Assembly: GCA_947164865.1 (NCBI GenBank)
Contig: CAMUYA010000005.1
Coordinates: forward strand, 61,767-125,766
DNA from: an uncultured Lachnospiraceae bacterium
Lineage (GTDB): Bacteria; Bacillota; Clostridia; Lachnospirales; Lachnospiraceae
DNA length: 64,000 bases
Reading direction: 5' to 3'
Part shown: positions 9,995 through 19,932 of the stretch, one piece after another
Numbering within the stretch: position 1 is the first letter of the stretch
How the letters are laid out: each line of letters opens with the position of its first letter
The notes under the pieces: model-generated
What the model was told of the DNA's origin: nothing
Databases searched by the model: none
The model's input: only the letters and a program-made list of their open reading frames with translations
Position numbers and translations under genes: made by a program

Positions 9995-11860
9995 TTACGA
10001 TATCTTATCCTTTTTATTTTTGCTGCCCTTAAACATCCCCCAAATGCTCCACACTGCATATCCTCCCACAGCCAGCACCCCAAACCAGAAAGTGGCGAGA
10101 CAAGCCTTTATATATCTTGACGGTGCTCTGTACCAATATGCAAATCCCGCAAGCACCTCCCCCGGATAACTCTTTTGGCCGATAGCGGGATTATGTATCT
10201 CATTTAACATCTTGCTGCCACCCGACGAAACATACGCATTTACAGGCGCATCATTACCTTCCGCCCGCGCTGTGAAATGATACGTCTTGCCCGGCTCGAG
10301 CTTCCAGTCCGCCCGGATGAGATAATAATTGTATCCTTTCAAGGAGCCTATCGGTGTTGCCAGCGTATAAACAAGCGAACTTCCGTCATATACCTCATAA
10401 ACGTAATCCCCCTTGCTGCTTTCACTCTGCAATCCGACGCATATCCCTGTCAGTTCTCTGAACGAAGGGACAAAATCAAACTCCAGTATCTCTCCGTCCT
10501 CCATCTGTACTATTTCATAACCGGCTGTCGATTCCTTGTTGGATAATTCATCATATTCTCTTGATATCAGAGTTAAAGCTATCGCTGCCGCCGCAATGAC
10601 CAAAGAGACACATCCGGGTATCACGAAGCTTTTTAAGCCTTTTCGAAGCTTTTTTTCGCCGCTCACACTGTCAAGCATCAATGCTATCCCGGCGGTAAAC
10701 ATTATGCTTAACGTGCGGAAAGTAAAAATATGATGATAATATGCGTGATCTGCGAGCACCGCATACCACACCGCAGGAGAGAGCGCCACCATGGAAAGAG
10801 CTATTGCTCTTGTGCTTTTCTCATATCCCTTTCTTATTCCCGAAACGATCCACCACACAAGCCAGGCTGCAAGTATCACCGCAAACAGCTCGTATGAATA
10901 GTGCTTCCAGTTCTGATACCATCCGAACACTTTATCCTTGAAGGTAAGAAGCTCTCCCATCCTGAGGGAAGCCTGGCTGAAGGCATCCGAAAACAGATTC
11001 TGACCTAAAATGGCAGATCCTATGATCCACTTGCATAACCACAGTCCGAAATATCCCGCGATCCAACCCCCTGCCGCTTTCAGTACATTCACAAAGCCCT
11101 TTTTTCCGACGTATTCCCCATCCTTTTCAAACAGAATGATCGTCAGCATTGGAAGCGCCCAGGTATAAAGCGGATATGTAAGGAAATCAAGATATACCGT
11201 AACAGCTCCAATGATCAGGAAAAAGTAGATGATCCTGTCATTTCTGCTCAGATAATCCCGGTTTTTAAAATATATCAGTATAGCAAGCTGTGCGATATGG
11301 AACACCCACGTATACTGAAAGCATATCCCTATCAGCATCGGCGATATCAGTATCACCGATGTAAGATACATAAGAGCCTTTCCCATCCCGCCGTTTTTGT
11401 AGAACACGCAGGCCACCAGCGCAGCAAGTGCAAATACCAGAAATGAATTGAGTATCTGCATCTTTTCATAATCAAACAATATCATGATGGGGCGGAGTAT
11501 GGATACATAACCGTGCCAATACCTCGTGTACGAGGGGACCATGGCCTTTTTCAATGCTTCCGGAAAGTGCATACCTTCTCTTCTCTCGAAGGCCGTCTGC
11601 AGGACCACTCTCATGGTACTGTTATCAAAAACAAGAGGAGTGTAATTCTTCTGATAAGGTGCAAAATAATCAGCCTCGGCGCTTCCTATGAGGGGAAACT
11701 GCGGGCACCAGCCTTCTTTTTCGATAAAGTCAAAAGAATGAGCATAGTTCTTTTCGCTCACCGGCAGCATAAAGGCCAAAGTGTTCATCAATGTAAAAAA
11801 CAGGGTACATATGATGATTATTGATAGTATTCTTATTAATGGTGTCAGTATTTTTTTCAT
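9995..11860 (-). CDS. Polytopic membrane protein, possibly glycosyltransferase-like
   Basis: 621 aa with many TM segments and a C-terminal extracytoplasmic beta-rich part; family not recognised with certainty. Confidence 0.6.
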   Translation of the reverse strand: MKKILTPLIRILSIIIICTLFFTLMNTLAFMLPVSEKNYAHSFDFIEKEGWCPQFPLIGSAEADYFAPYQKNYTPLVFDNSTMRVVLQTAFERREGMHFPEALKKAMVPSYTRYWHGYVSILRPIMILFDYEKMQILNSFLVFALAALVACVFYKNGGMGKALMYLTSVILISPMLIGICFQYTWVFHIAQLAILIYFKNRDYLSRNDRIIYFFLIIGAVTVYLDFLTYPLYTWALPMLTIILFEKDGEYVGKKGFVNVLKAAGGWIAGYFGLWLCKWIIGSAILGQNLFSDAFSQASLRMGELLTFKDKVFGWYQNWKHYSYELFAVILAAWLVWWIVSGIRKGYEKSTRAIALSMVALSPAVWYAVLADHAYYHHIFTFRTLSIMFTAGIALMLDSVSGEKKLRKGLKSFVIPGCVSLVIAAAAIALTLISREYDELSNKESTAGYEIVQMEDGEILEFDFVPSFRELTGICVGLQSESSKGDYVYEVYDGSSLVYTLATPIGSLKGYNYYLIRADWKLEPGKTYHFTARAEGNDAPVNAYVSSGGSKMLNEIHNPAIGQKSYPGEVLAGFAYWYRAPSRYIKACLATFWFGVLAVGGYAVWSIWGMFKGSKNKKDKIS

Positions 11861-11995
11861 ATTTTTCCCGATCCGATCTCGATACTCTATATTATAGCAT
11901 AGTCATTGAAACGTTTCATTTTAAATCTGCAGCATTTGCATTTTCCGATCCTCTCTTCTTGACTGGATCTTTTACTTGGTATTATTCTATCTGAT

Positions 11996-13741
11996 ATGAG
12001 CAGAGCGTTAAAATATCTGTTATTTTACAAAAAAAGATTGATCTCGGGCTATACCGTAAAGATACTCGGAACGGTCGTGGAGCTCTTTATCCCCTGGATA
12101 ATGGCCAAGATTCTCGACGAGGTTGTCCCGGCCGTTAAAGCTTCAGGCAATTATGTCCCCCTTGTATTCTGGGGAGGGCTTATGGTTCTTGTTGCCCTTT
12201 TGGCGCGGTTTATGAATATGTTCGCAAACCGCCGCGCGGCATGGACCTCAAAGGAAGCGATCAAGACCTTAAGAGATGACCTCTTTGAAAAGATAATGAG
12301 CCTTTCGGGCAAGCAGACTGACAGCTTCGGGATCCCGTCTCTCGTCTCGAGGCTCACAAGCGATGTCTATAATATCCATGGCTTCTTTAATATCATACAG
12401 CGCATCGGAGTAAGAGCTCCTCTTATCATTGCCGGCGGCCTTGTCATCTCCGCCACCCTTGATCCCGTACTTACGCTCACTCTCGTTGCCACTCTTCCCT
12501 TTGTGTTTATCATAGTATTTACCATTTCAAGAAAGGGCGTTCCTCTATATACCGCAGTGCAGTCATCCGTCGACGAGATGGTGCGAGTCATAAGAGAAGA
12601 TATTTCGGGCGTGCGCGTCATTAAGGCTCTGTCCAAGGAAGATTATGAAAAGGAGCGCTTTGAAGGTGCAAACAGCGCCACAGTCAAAAACGAGTTAAGA
12701 GCCGCCGGCGTTATGGCAGCGTCCGGTCCTTTTATCAGTCTCAGCCTTAACCTCGGACTCGTACTCGTCATCATAGTCGGTGCGTTCCGCATCAATTCCG
12801 GCGCTTCGCTCCCCGGCGTGATAGTGGCCTTTCTCACCTACTTTACCATGATCCTCAATGCTGTTATCACCGTTAACCGCATTTTTGTGGACTACTCCAA
12901 AGCATCTGCTTCGGCTGCGCGCGTGTGGGATGTAATGGACTCGGAAAGCGATCTTAAGATCACGCCTACAGCGGATGGATCGAAAGCATCCGATCATCTC
13001 ATAGAGTTTAGGAATGTATCATTTACCTACGGGGATCAAAAAGATGTCTCCGATGAGAAGCTGGTCCTCAAAAACATAAGCTTCACGGTCGACAAAAACG
13101 AATCTCTGGGAATAATCGGCGCAACAGGCTCAGGCAAGTCCACGATTCTCAGCCTGCTGATGCGCTATTACGATACCACCTGCGGCGACATTTTTGTCGA
13201 AGGCAGAAATATCAAGGAATATGAGCCCGGCGAACTGAGAAGCAAGTTCGGCGCCGCCTTTCAGAATGATGTGATCTTCGCGGACACTGTCGAGGAAAAT
13301 ATCAGCTTTGGCAGAGACCTTTCGCACGAAGAAGTGGAAAAAGCCTCGAAAGCGGCACAGGCCTATGATTTTATCATGGGTAAGGAAGGCGGATTTGAGC
13401 ACGAAGCATCCATAAAGGGCGGCGACTTTTCCGGCGGCCAGAAACAGAGGATGTTTATTGCCAGAGCGCTTGCCGGAAAACCTGAAATACTGATCCTGGA
13501 TGATTCATCCTCCGCCCTCGACTATAAGACAGATGCAAAAGTGCGAAAGGCCATCTCCTCCGAATACTCGAATTCGGTGCTGATAAGTGTGGCACAGCGC
13601 ATCAGCTCCGTCATGAAAATGGATAAAATAATCGTACTTGATGACGGAAAAATGATAGGCTGCGGGAAGCATGAAGAGCTGATGGAAAACTGTGATGTCT
13701 ATAAAGAGATCGCACAGTCACAGCTCGGAAGCCTGGCATGA
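11996..13741 (+). CDS. ABC exporter half-transporter (TM plus ATPase)
   Basis: Walker A GATGSGKST, signature FSGGQKQR, Walker B ILILDDSSSALD. Confidence 0.93.
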   Translation: MSRALKYLLFYKKRLISGYTVKILGTVVELFIPWIMAKILDEVVPAVKASGNYVPLVFWGGLMVLVALLARFMNMFANRRAAWTSKEAIKTLRDDLFEKIMSLSGKQTDSFGIPSLVSRLTSDVYNIHGFFNIIQRIGVRAPLIIAGGLVISATLDPVLTLTLVATLPFVFIIVFTISRKGVPLYTAVQSSVDEMVRVIREDISGVRVIKALSKEDYEKERFEGANSATVKNELRAAGVMAASGPFISLSLNLGLVLVIIVGAFRINSGASLPGVIVAFLTYFTMILNAVITVNRIFVDYSKASASAARVWDVMDSESDLKITPTADGSKASDHLIEFRNVSFTYGDQKDVSDEKLVLKNISFTVDKNESLGIIGATGSGKSTILSLLMRYYDTTCGDIFVEGRNIKEYEPGELRSKFGAAFQNDVIFADTVEENISFGRDLSHEEVEKASKAAQAYDFIMGKEGGFEHEASIKGGDFSGGQKQRMFIARALAGKPEILILDDSSSALDYKTDAKVRKAISSEYSNSVLISVAQRISSVMKMDKIIVLDDGKMIGCGKHEELMENCDVYKEIAQSQLGSLA

Positions 13742-13808
13742 CAGCAGCATCCATTTCACAGAAACAAGCACTCCTCTACAGGAGCTTTTGATAAGGTAAC
13801 CGATCAAA

Positions 13809-15599
13809 ATGGCAGAAGACAAAAAACCGGTAATCGTAGGAAGAGGAAAAGCAGTGGAGCACGCAAAGGATCCCAAGGCCGCACTGCGCTTTTTGTGGAG
13901 CTATCTGAGCAGATTCAAGCTCCTTTTGCTTTTTGCGCTCTTTCTCACCCTGGCTTCAAATACATTGGCTCTTGTGGGCCCCGAGCTTTCGGGAAAGGCG
14001 ATAGACGCCCTCAAAGGAAAGGGCATGGTAGATTTTGAGACAGCCTTTCGTTACGCTGCGATCATGGCAGTCTTCTTTGTTGTGTCCGCGGCACTCTCCT
14101 ATGGGCTTTCGCTCCTTATGAGAAGTATCACCCAGAAGATAATCCGCAAGATGCGTCAGGATGTATTCGACAAACTGATGACTCTTCCCGTTTCCTACTT
14201 CGATACTCATATGGCGGGAGATATCATCAGCCGTATCTCCTATGACATAGACGTGATAAACACTTCACTCTCAACCGATGTGGTGCAGATACTCGCCAGC
14301 ACCGTTACCATCGTCGGATCTTTCATCATGATGGTCAAGATATCACCCATACTTGTGCTGGTAATGTGCGTCACCATTCCCGCATCATTTCTTTACACCA
14401 AAAAGATGACCGGCATCACCAGACCTAAATTTTCCCTCAGGTCAAAGAGGCTGGGCGAGATGAACGGTTTTGTGGAAGAGACTGTGGGAGCGCAGAAAGT
14501 GATACAGGGCTATGCAGGTGAGCCGGTGTATGTAAAACGCTTCGGAAACATCAACCGTATCGCTGCCGATGCTTATTATGATGCCGATTACATGAACGCA
14601 ACCATAGGTCCCACTGTCAATATGGTAAACAACCTCTCACTCTGCCTGGTCACTATTTTCGGCGCTCTTCTCTATATTCTGGGAAGAATGACTCTGGGCA
14701 GCGTATCATCTTTCGTATTATACTCGAGAAAATTTTCGGGGCCTATCAATGAGGCGGCCAATATCATAGGAGAACTCCAGTCGGCTCTCGCTGCAGCAGA
14801 GCGTGTTAACCGCATTCTGTCCGAGGATGTGGAACCGCCCGATATTGATGATGCTTATGAACTGCAGGATGTAAAGGGGGATGTGGAAGTAAAGAAAGTG
14901 GATTTTGGCTACTCTCCCGAAAAGCTTATCCTCAAAGATTTCTCATTAAAGGCTGACGCAGGGAAGCTCATCGCGGTTGTAGGCCCCACCGGAGCGGGAA
15001 AAACAACCCTCATCAATCTGCTTATGAGATTCTATGATCCCGCAAGCGGGGAGATCCGAGTGGACGGGTATGAGAATAAAGAATTAACGAGAAGATCCCT
15101 CAGACGCTCTTATGCGATGGTATTGCAGGATACATGGGTCTTCGGCGGAACGATCTTCGACAATATCGCATATTGCAAAAAGGATGCCACTATGGAGGAA
15201 GTTGTGGCCGCAGCTAAGGCCGCCCATATTCACTCCTTCATAATGCACCAGCCCGAGGGCTATAATACAGTCCTTACAGAGGACGGCGTAAATATCTCAA
15301 AGGGTCAGAAACAGCTTCTTACCATCGCCCGCGCGATGCTGCTTGATGCCAGGATGCTGATACTTGACGAGGCCACTTCTAATGTCGATACGCGCACGGA
15401 AATGCATATACAGAGCGCCATGGAAAAGCTGATGAAGGGGAAGACCTGCTTTATCATCGCACACAGGCTCTCCACAATAGAGCATGCTGATGAGATAATC
15501 GTCGTGGATGACGGAAGGATAAAAGAACGCGGAAGCCATTCAGAGCTGATGGCGAAGCGCGGGGCATATTACAGCCTGTACGCCGCTCAGATAGAATAG
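13809..15599 (+). CDS. ABC exporter half-transporter, likely heterodimer partner of the previous gene
   Basis: Walker A GPTGAGKTT, signature ISKGQKQ, Walker B MLILDEATSNVD; tandem with the upstream gene. Confidence 0.93.
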   Translation: MAEDKKPVIVGRGKAVEHAKDPKAALRFLWSYLSRFKLLLLFALFLTLASNTLALVGPELSGKAIDALKGKGMVDFETAFRYAAIMAVFFVVSAALSYGLSLLMRSITQKIIRKMRQDVFDKLMTLPVSYFDTHMAGDIISRISYDIDVINTSLSTDVVQILASTVTIVGSFIMMVKISPILVLVMCVTIPASFLYTKKMTGITRPKFSLRSKRLGEMNGFVEETVGAQKVIQGYAGEPVYVKRFGNINRIAADAYYDADYMNATIGPTVNMVNNLSLCLVTIFGALLYILGRMTLGSVSSFVLYSRKFSGPINEAANIIGELQSALAAAERVNRILSEDVEPPDIDDAYELQDVKGDVEVKKVDFGYSPEKLILKDFSLKADAGKLIAVVGPTGAGKTTLINLLMRFYDPASGEIRVDGYENKELTRRSLRRSYAMVLQDTWVFGGTIFDNIAYCKKDATMEEVVAAAKAAHIHSFIMHQPEGYNTVLTEDGVNISKGQKQLLTIARAMLLDARMLILDEATSNVDTRTEMHIQSAMEKLMKGKTCFIIAHRLSTIEHADEIIVVDDGRIKERGSHSELMAKRGAYYSLYAAQIE

Positions 15600-15651
15600 A
15601 GAAGATCAAGCATCGCGCATAGAACAACCGTACTGCTCCCTAAGAATACAG

Positions 15652-15678
15652 AAAGCTGCCGACTCATCCGGCAGCTTT
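15652..15678. terminator. Bidirectional terminator between convergent operons
   Basis: AAAGCTGCC gactcatcc GGCAGCTTT. Confidence 0.8.
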
Positions 15679-16452
15679 TATTTCTATGATCTTTCTTGTA
15701 AGAAACACGATCAGTTTTTCAAATCCGACACTTAATAGCACTATGATCACTGTCCATGCCAGAAGGTCGTCAGTCGCAAGATATATCTTCGATAAATATA
15801 ACTGCCTTCCGATGGAGCCGTGAGGCGTTCCTATGACTTCCGCTGCTATCCCCGCTTTCCATGCTATCCCTGCCGTCAGCGAAAGTGTCGATACCAGCTG
15901 ATCCGTTATATTCGGAAAGAATATGTATGCCAGCTGCCTTGGATATGAAAGCTTTTCCATATTTGCAAGGTCGGTCAGTGCGGGATCCAGCCCTTCCATG
16001 GCAGTTAGAGTGTTTTGGTAAACGATAGGAAGCACGATCAGGAATGATATAAATATCGAGAGATTGGCGGGCGAGAGCCATATAAGGCATATCACCACAA
16101 AGGAAGCCACCGGTACCGATTTGATGGTGGCCATCCAAGGCCACAGGATGATCTTCAGAGCTTTAATTCTGTAAGCAAGGCAGGCAAACAGGATCCCCAG
16201 TATCAGACCGGCAATAAATCCTCCAAAGATATGAGCCAGGCTGAAAAAAACAGAGGTCCAGAACTCACTGCCCTTCCAGATGGTAAGAAGGCGCAAAAAA
16301 ACTTCCCAGGGGCCAACAAGAAGGATCCTGCTGTTTACTATGATCGACACCAGCTGCCATACAAGCAGAGCACCGGCCACAGCTGCGATCTTAAGCAGCA
16401 GCATCTTTCTCTTTTTATTCTTTTGATCCCTGTCTGTTATTTTGCCTTGCAA
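15664..16452 (-). CDS. ABC importer permease (nitrate/taurine/thiamine-precursor type)
   Basis: 262 aa; IKSVPVASFVVICLIW and WKAGIAAEVIG, typical of SsuC/ThiX-like permeases. Confidence 0.85.
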   Translation of the reverse strand: MQGKITDRDQKNKKRKMLLLKIAAVAGALLVWQLVSIIVNSRILLVGPWEVFLRLLTIWKGSEFWTSVFFSLAHIFGGFIAGLILGILFACLAYRIKALKIILWPWMATIKSVPVASFVVICLIWLSPANLSIFISFLIVLPIVYQNTLTAMEGLDPALTDLANMEKLSYPRQLAYIFFPNITDQLVSTLSLTAGIAWKAGIAAEVIGTPHGSIGRQLYLSKIYLATDDLLAWTVIIVLLSVGFEKLIVFLTRKIIEIKAAG

Positions 16453-16487
16453 GTTCGGACCTCATATAAATACAGGCTTATTCCGTA

Positions 16488-17603
16488 TTATTCTGTGTAA
16501 TAGAAATCATCCGCAGGAAGGCTTCCCCCCACGCTTGCGGGATTCTGCTCAAACAGCACTCCGAGATATCCGCTGAGAGTTTCCTTCATTTCATTTCCGG
16601 ATTTAAAAGATAGATTGCATCCCGGAAGTGCCTTCTTTGCGATAGCCGCTTTGGCTACGATTCCATACTTTTCGATCAGCGCGGCTGCTGCTTCCGCATC
16701 GGTATTGGCAAATTCTATTGATGCCTCGTAATCCTTCAGGAAATCCCCGATGATCTGCGGATGCTCATCGGCAAATTCCTTTCTGACTACAACTACGCCG
16801 GTAATAATGCTGCATCCGTTATCCAGCGAATCCCACTCACTGTTAAGATCAAGTGCCACACGGAGTCCCTCAACCTGGGCGCAGGCGGCGGTAACAAAGG
16901 GCTGGGGAAGAACAGCCACGGCATTCTCATCCGCATTTATGTACGAGAGAGCTTCCGTGGTATCTGCGCACCATGTGACGCTCAGATCTTTATCAAAATC
17001 AAGGCCGCTCTGAGAAACAAGGTATCTTACAGTGTATTCCGGAACCGCACCCTGACCTGTCATATATACAGTCTTTCCCGAAAGGTCGGATATGCTGTTA
17101 ATGCTCTCTCCTCTTTCCACAACATTCAAAACGCCGAGATTGCAGGTAGCAAGCACTTCGATGCCGCCCTCTGTCTTGTTGTAGATAACGGATGCCAGAT
17201 TGGAAGGAATGCAGGCTATGTCAAGCTCTCCCTTGGTGAGCGGTGCCACAAATGCGGATGCATCCGTCATCAGCTCCGAAAACTTATAATTAACAGTGGT
17301 ATTTCCATTCTCGGCATCATCCATGATCTTTACCATGCTCATGGCAGTGGGGCCGCTCATGGCGCCGACTCTTACCTCAGTCTCATCTGTTTCTTCCTCT
17401 GCGGGCTCAACATCTTCCGGTTCCTCTGCGGCAGGCTCTTCGATGACAGGCTCGGCCTCTGCGGTCTCTTCCTTGCTGCTATCATCTACGGTTTCAGTGC
17501 TCTCTGTCTGAAGTGTTTCTTCAGCAGCCGGTTTATCTCCGGCACATGCCGTCAATCCACACAGGGCAAGTGAAAGCACAAGTGCAACGATTCGTTTTTT
17601 CAT
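16488..17603 (-). CDS. ABC importer substrate-binding lipoprotein
   Basis: Internal start MKKRIVALVLSLALCGLTAC (lipobox LTAC), acidic linker, then a periplasmic-binding fold of the NMT1 kind. Confidence 0.85.
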   Translation of the reverse strand: MKKRIVALVLSLALCGLTACAGDKPAAEETLQTESTETVDDSSKEETAEAEPVIEEPAAEEPEDVEPAEEETDETEVRVGAMSGPTAMSMVKIMDDAENGNTTVNYKFSELMTDASAFVAPLTKGELDIACIPSNLASVIYNKTEGGIEVLATCNLGVLNVVERGESINSISDLSGKTVYMTGQGAVPEYTVRYLVSQSGLDFDKDLSVTWCADTTEALSYINADENAVAVLPQPFVTAACAQVEGLRVALDLNSEWDSLDNGCSIITGVVVVRKEFADEHPQIIGDFLKDYEASIEFANTDAEAAAALIEKYGIVAKAAIAKKALPGCNLSFKSGNEMKETLSGYLGVLFEQNPASVGGSLPADDFYYTE

Positions 17604-17692
17604 TTTTTTATCTCCTTTTGACAATGCGTGATATGCCATGCAATTTGTCTTTTGAAATTATATTACCGCAGTTTTTTTATTGCAATATATTA

Positions 17693-19909
17693 TCACTTAA
17701 TGATAAATCTTCTCTTGCCTGCCATCTTAGCCTCATACAGCACTTTATCCGAAAGTGAATACATTTTTTTGAAGCTTATATCGCCTTCTATTTCGCCTGT
17801 AGTGACTGCTCCCATCGACAGGCTTGTGATCCCCGCATAGCCGAGATCCGCAAGCTTTTTCTCAAAATTATCCACAAATTTCTGCAGATGACCGGCCACT
17901 TCTTCCTTGTCCGTTTCGCCTCTCATGAAACCGCAGAACTCATCTCCGCCAAGCCTTGCGCTGTACAGATCATCTTCGGGATACTCTTTCAATATGCCGG
18001 CAAGAGCTATGAGAACCGCATCTCCGCATTGATGCCCATTCTTATCGTTAACCTGTTTAAAATTATCCATATCGATCATAACGAAAGTTCCGGACTTGCC
18101 TTCATATAGGTCAAGCTCCACCAGCTCCTGAAAATGATTGCGGTTGTAGAGACCTGTAAGCGAATCTCTTATAGCAAGCTCCTTGATCTTCTCCATCGAT
18201 TTGTAATGTTCCGTATTGTCTATCACCCATAGCATGTAACCCTGGACATAATTTATCTCTGTCAGGGGTTCAAGCACAAAATCAAATATCATTCCGTCCA
18301 CATCCATCGTCCGTATCTTGTTGTTAAAAACCGGTCCCAGCATCGCATGCCTGCGAAGATCCCTGTTTACGGGAAGAAGCCCGAAAACCTTTCCGATCTG
18401 AGCATTCTGATACTGGACGATATAATTGGAATCCACAACCAGTATTCCTTCGCGGCTGTGATCAAGGGCATTGGTTCCCGCAAGCACGACAGAATCAAGG
18501 AATCCAAGCCTGTTAAGGCAAAGATACATGCAGAATACCGCACCGATGATACCCAGTGCAGGTATCTCGTACCCTCCGGTCAGTCCCAAAAGCTTTATCA
18601 CATAAGGAAGCCAGCATAAGATCAGCGATATAAGCACATACAAAAGCCTCTTTTTTTCGATGGGTGAAGCCTTTCTCAATTTGTTAAGACAGGCCACCAG
18701 TATGAATATTGATATAAGCAGTATATATATGATCGAAATATAGAATCCCGGGCCGTAAACGAGCTCAGGCCTGCTGAAGGGGCCGTCAAAATTAACCCCG
18801 ATCTCCTTGTAAAAGAAGTGTGTCTTCCTTGTCTTTGCAAGCATATAAAGGAATATGAGCGAAGCTATAGATAAAAGTGCAAATATAAAGCTCGGATACT
18901 TTTTCGAAGTAAGCACGCTGACGAAATAGAGAACCGCAAGAAACAGGGTATATTCGCCAAAATACTCCACCAGACATGCAAAATGAACACCTTCGACCGT
19001 ATCGGACATGATCTCAAGTATGAAGCCTATGGTATATGTGAGCGCACCAAACTCCATGAAAAGCACGGATATCTGCCCTTTTGAGGGCTTATTGAATATC
19101 GTGAGCATTGTTATGGCCAGCACCAGCACAAGACCCACCACATGAACACCAAGATACAGCGACCATGGAGTGACCATTCCTTCCACAAACGCCTTGATGG
19201 CGGCAAGCACAAGGAAATGCATTGGATAGAAAAGATAGAAGAAATATCTGCCCCCGAAATTGCTCCCCTTCTTCCCGTTGTAGCAGTACAAAAGAGGCAG
19301 CGCCAGCATAAAGCCGAGAAGGTAGAACTTATCCCACCATACCCAGTCATACTTTGAAAAATGAAGATACCCGTTCAGGATTATAGCGGTCACAAGGAAA
19401 ATAACCGTTATCAGGTCTGCTATTATAAACCACTTTACCTTCTGCCCGAACGTCTTTCCGTAATAGAATGCCAGAATGAACAGGATGGGAGTTATGATCC
19501 ATCCTCCGACGGTTGCGGAGATAATAAACAAAAGTATTGCAAGTATCACCTTGGCGGGCTTTTTCAGCTTTTTGCTCTCAAGCACCGTGAGCATGAGAAG
19601 CCCCAGCAACAGGTCAAAAATGATATTCTGTCGGTAATCATATTCCTCATGGAAAAAGATATAAAAGGGAATGATGGCCACGGCGGCGAATGTGGCCATT
19701 CGATAGATATAACGCTTAAGGTCGGAGGTCTTTCTGAAGCCTTCCGCTATAAAAAAGCACATGATCGGAATGGTAAGCCTTCCGCATACATGGAGAAACT
19801 GCCCCAAAGGAGAGTAAAAGTCAACAAATCCCCAAGCGGTATGGTCGATCACCATCGAAATGATAGCTATTATCTTAAGTTGTGTACGGTTTAAGCTGAG
19901 TTTTTTCAT
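17693..19909 (-). CDS. TraX-like membrane domain / 7TM sensor / PAS-like / GGDEF fusion
   Basis: 738 aa; N-terminus MIDHTAWGFVDFYSPLGQFLHVCGRLTIPIMCFFIAEGF (TraX-like); C-terminus DSLTGLYNRNHF...LGGDEFCGF. Confidence 0.8.
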   Translation of the reverse strand: MKKLSLNRTQLKIIAIISMVIDHTAWGFVDFYSPLGQFLHVCGRLTIPIMCFFIAEGFRKTSDLKRYIYRMATFAAVAIIPFYIFFHEEYDYRQNIIFDLLLGLLMLTVLESKKLKKPAKVILAILLFIISATVGGWIITPILFILAFYYGKTFGQKVKWFIIADLITVIFLVTAIILNGYLHFSKYDWVWWDKFYLLGFMLALPLLYCYNGKKGSNFGGRYFFYLFYPMHFLVLAAIKAFVEGMVTPWSLYLGVHVVGLVLVLAITMLTIFNKPSKGQISVLFMEFGALTYTIGFILEIMSDTVEGVHFACLVEYFGEYTLFLAVLYFVSVLTSKKYPSFIFALLSIASLIFLYMLAKTRKTHFFYKEIGVNFDGPFSRPELVYGPGFYISIIYILLISIFILVACLNKLRKASPIEKKRLLYVLISLILCWLPYVIKLLGLTGGYEIPALGIIGAVFCMYLCLNRLGFLDSVVLAGTNALDHSREGILVVDSNYIVQYQNAQIGKVFGLLPVNRDLRRHAMLGPVFNNKIRTMDVDGMIFDFVLEPLTEINYVQGYMLWVIDNTEHYKSMEKIKELAIRDSLTGLYNRNHFQELVELDLYEGKSGTFVMIDMDNFKQVNDKNGHQCGDAVLIALAGILKEYPEDDLYSARLGGDEFCGFMRGETDKEEVAGHLQKFVDNFEKKLADLGYAGITSLSMGAVTTGEIEGDISFKKMYSLSDKVLYEAKMAGKRRFIIK

Positions 19910-19932
19910 GGTCTTATAATATCACTTTACTG

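Noticed and set aside
16761-17573. 270-aa plus-strand ORF opposite the substrate-binding protein
   Set aside because: Antisense shadow of a biased coding frame; the opposite strand has a clear lipoprotein.
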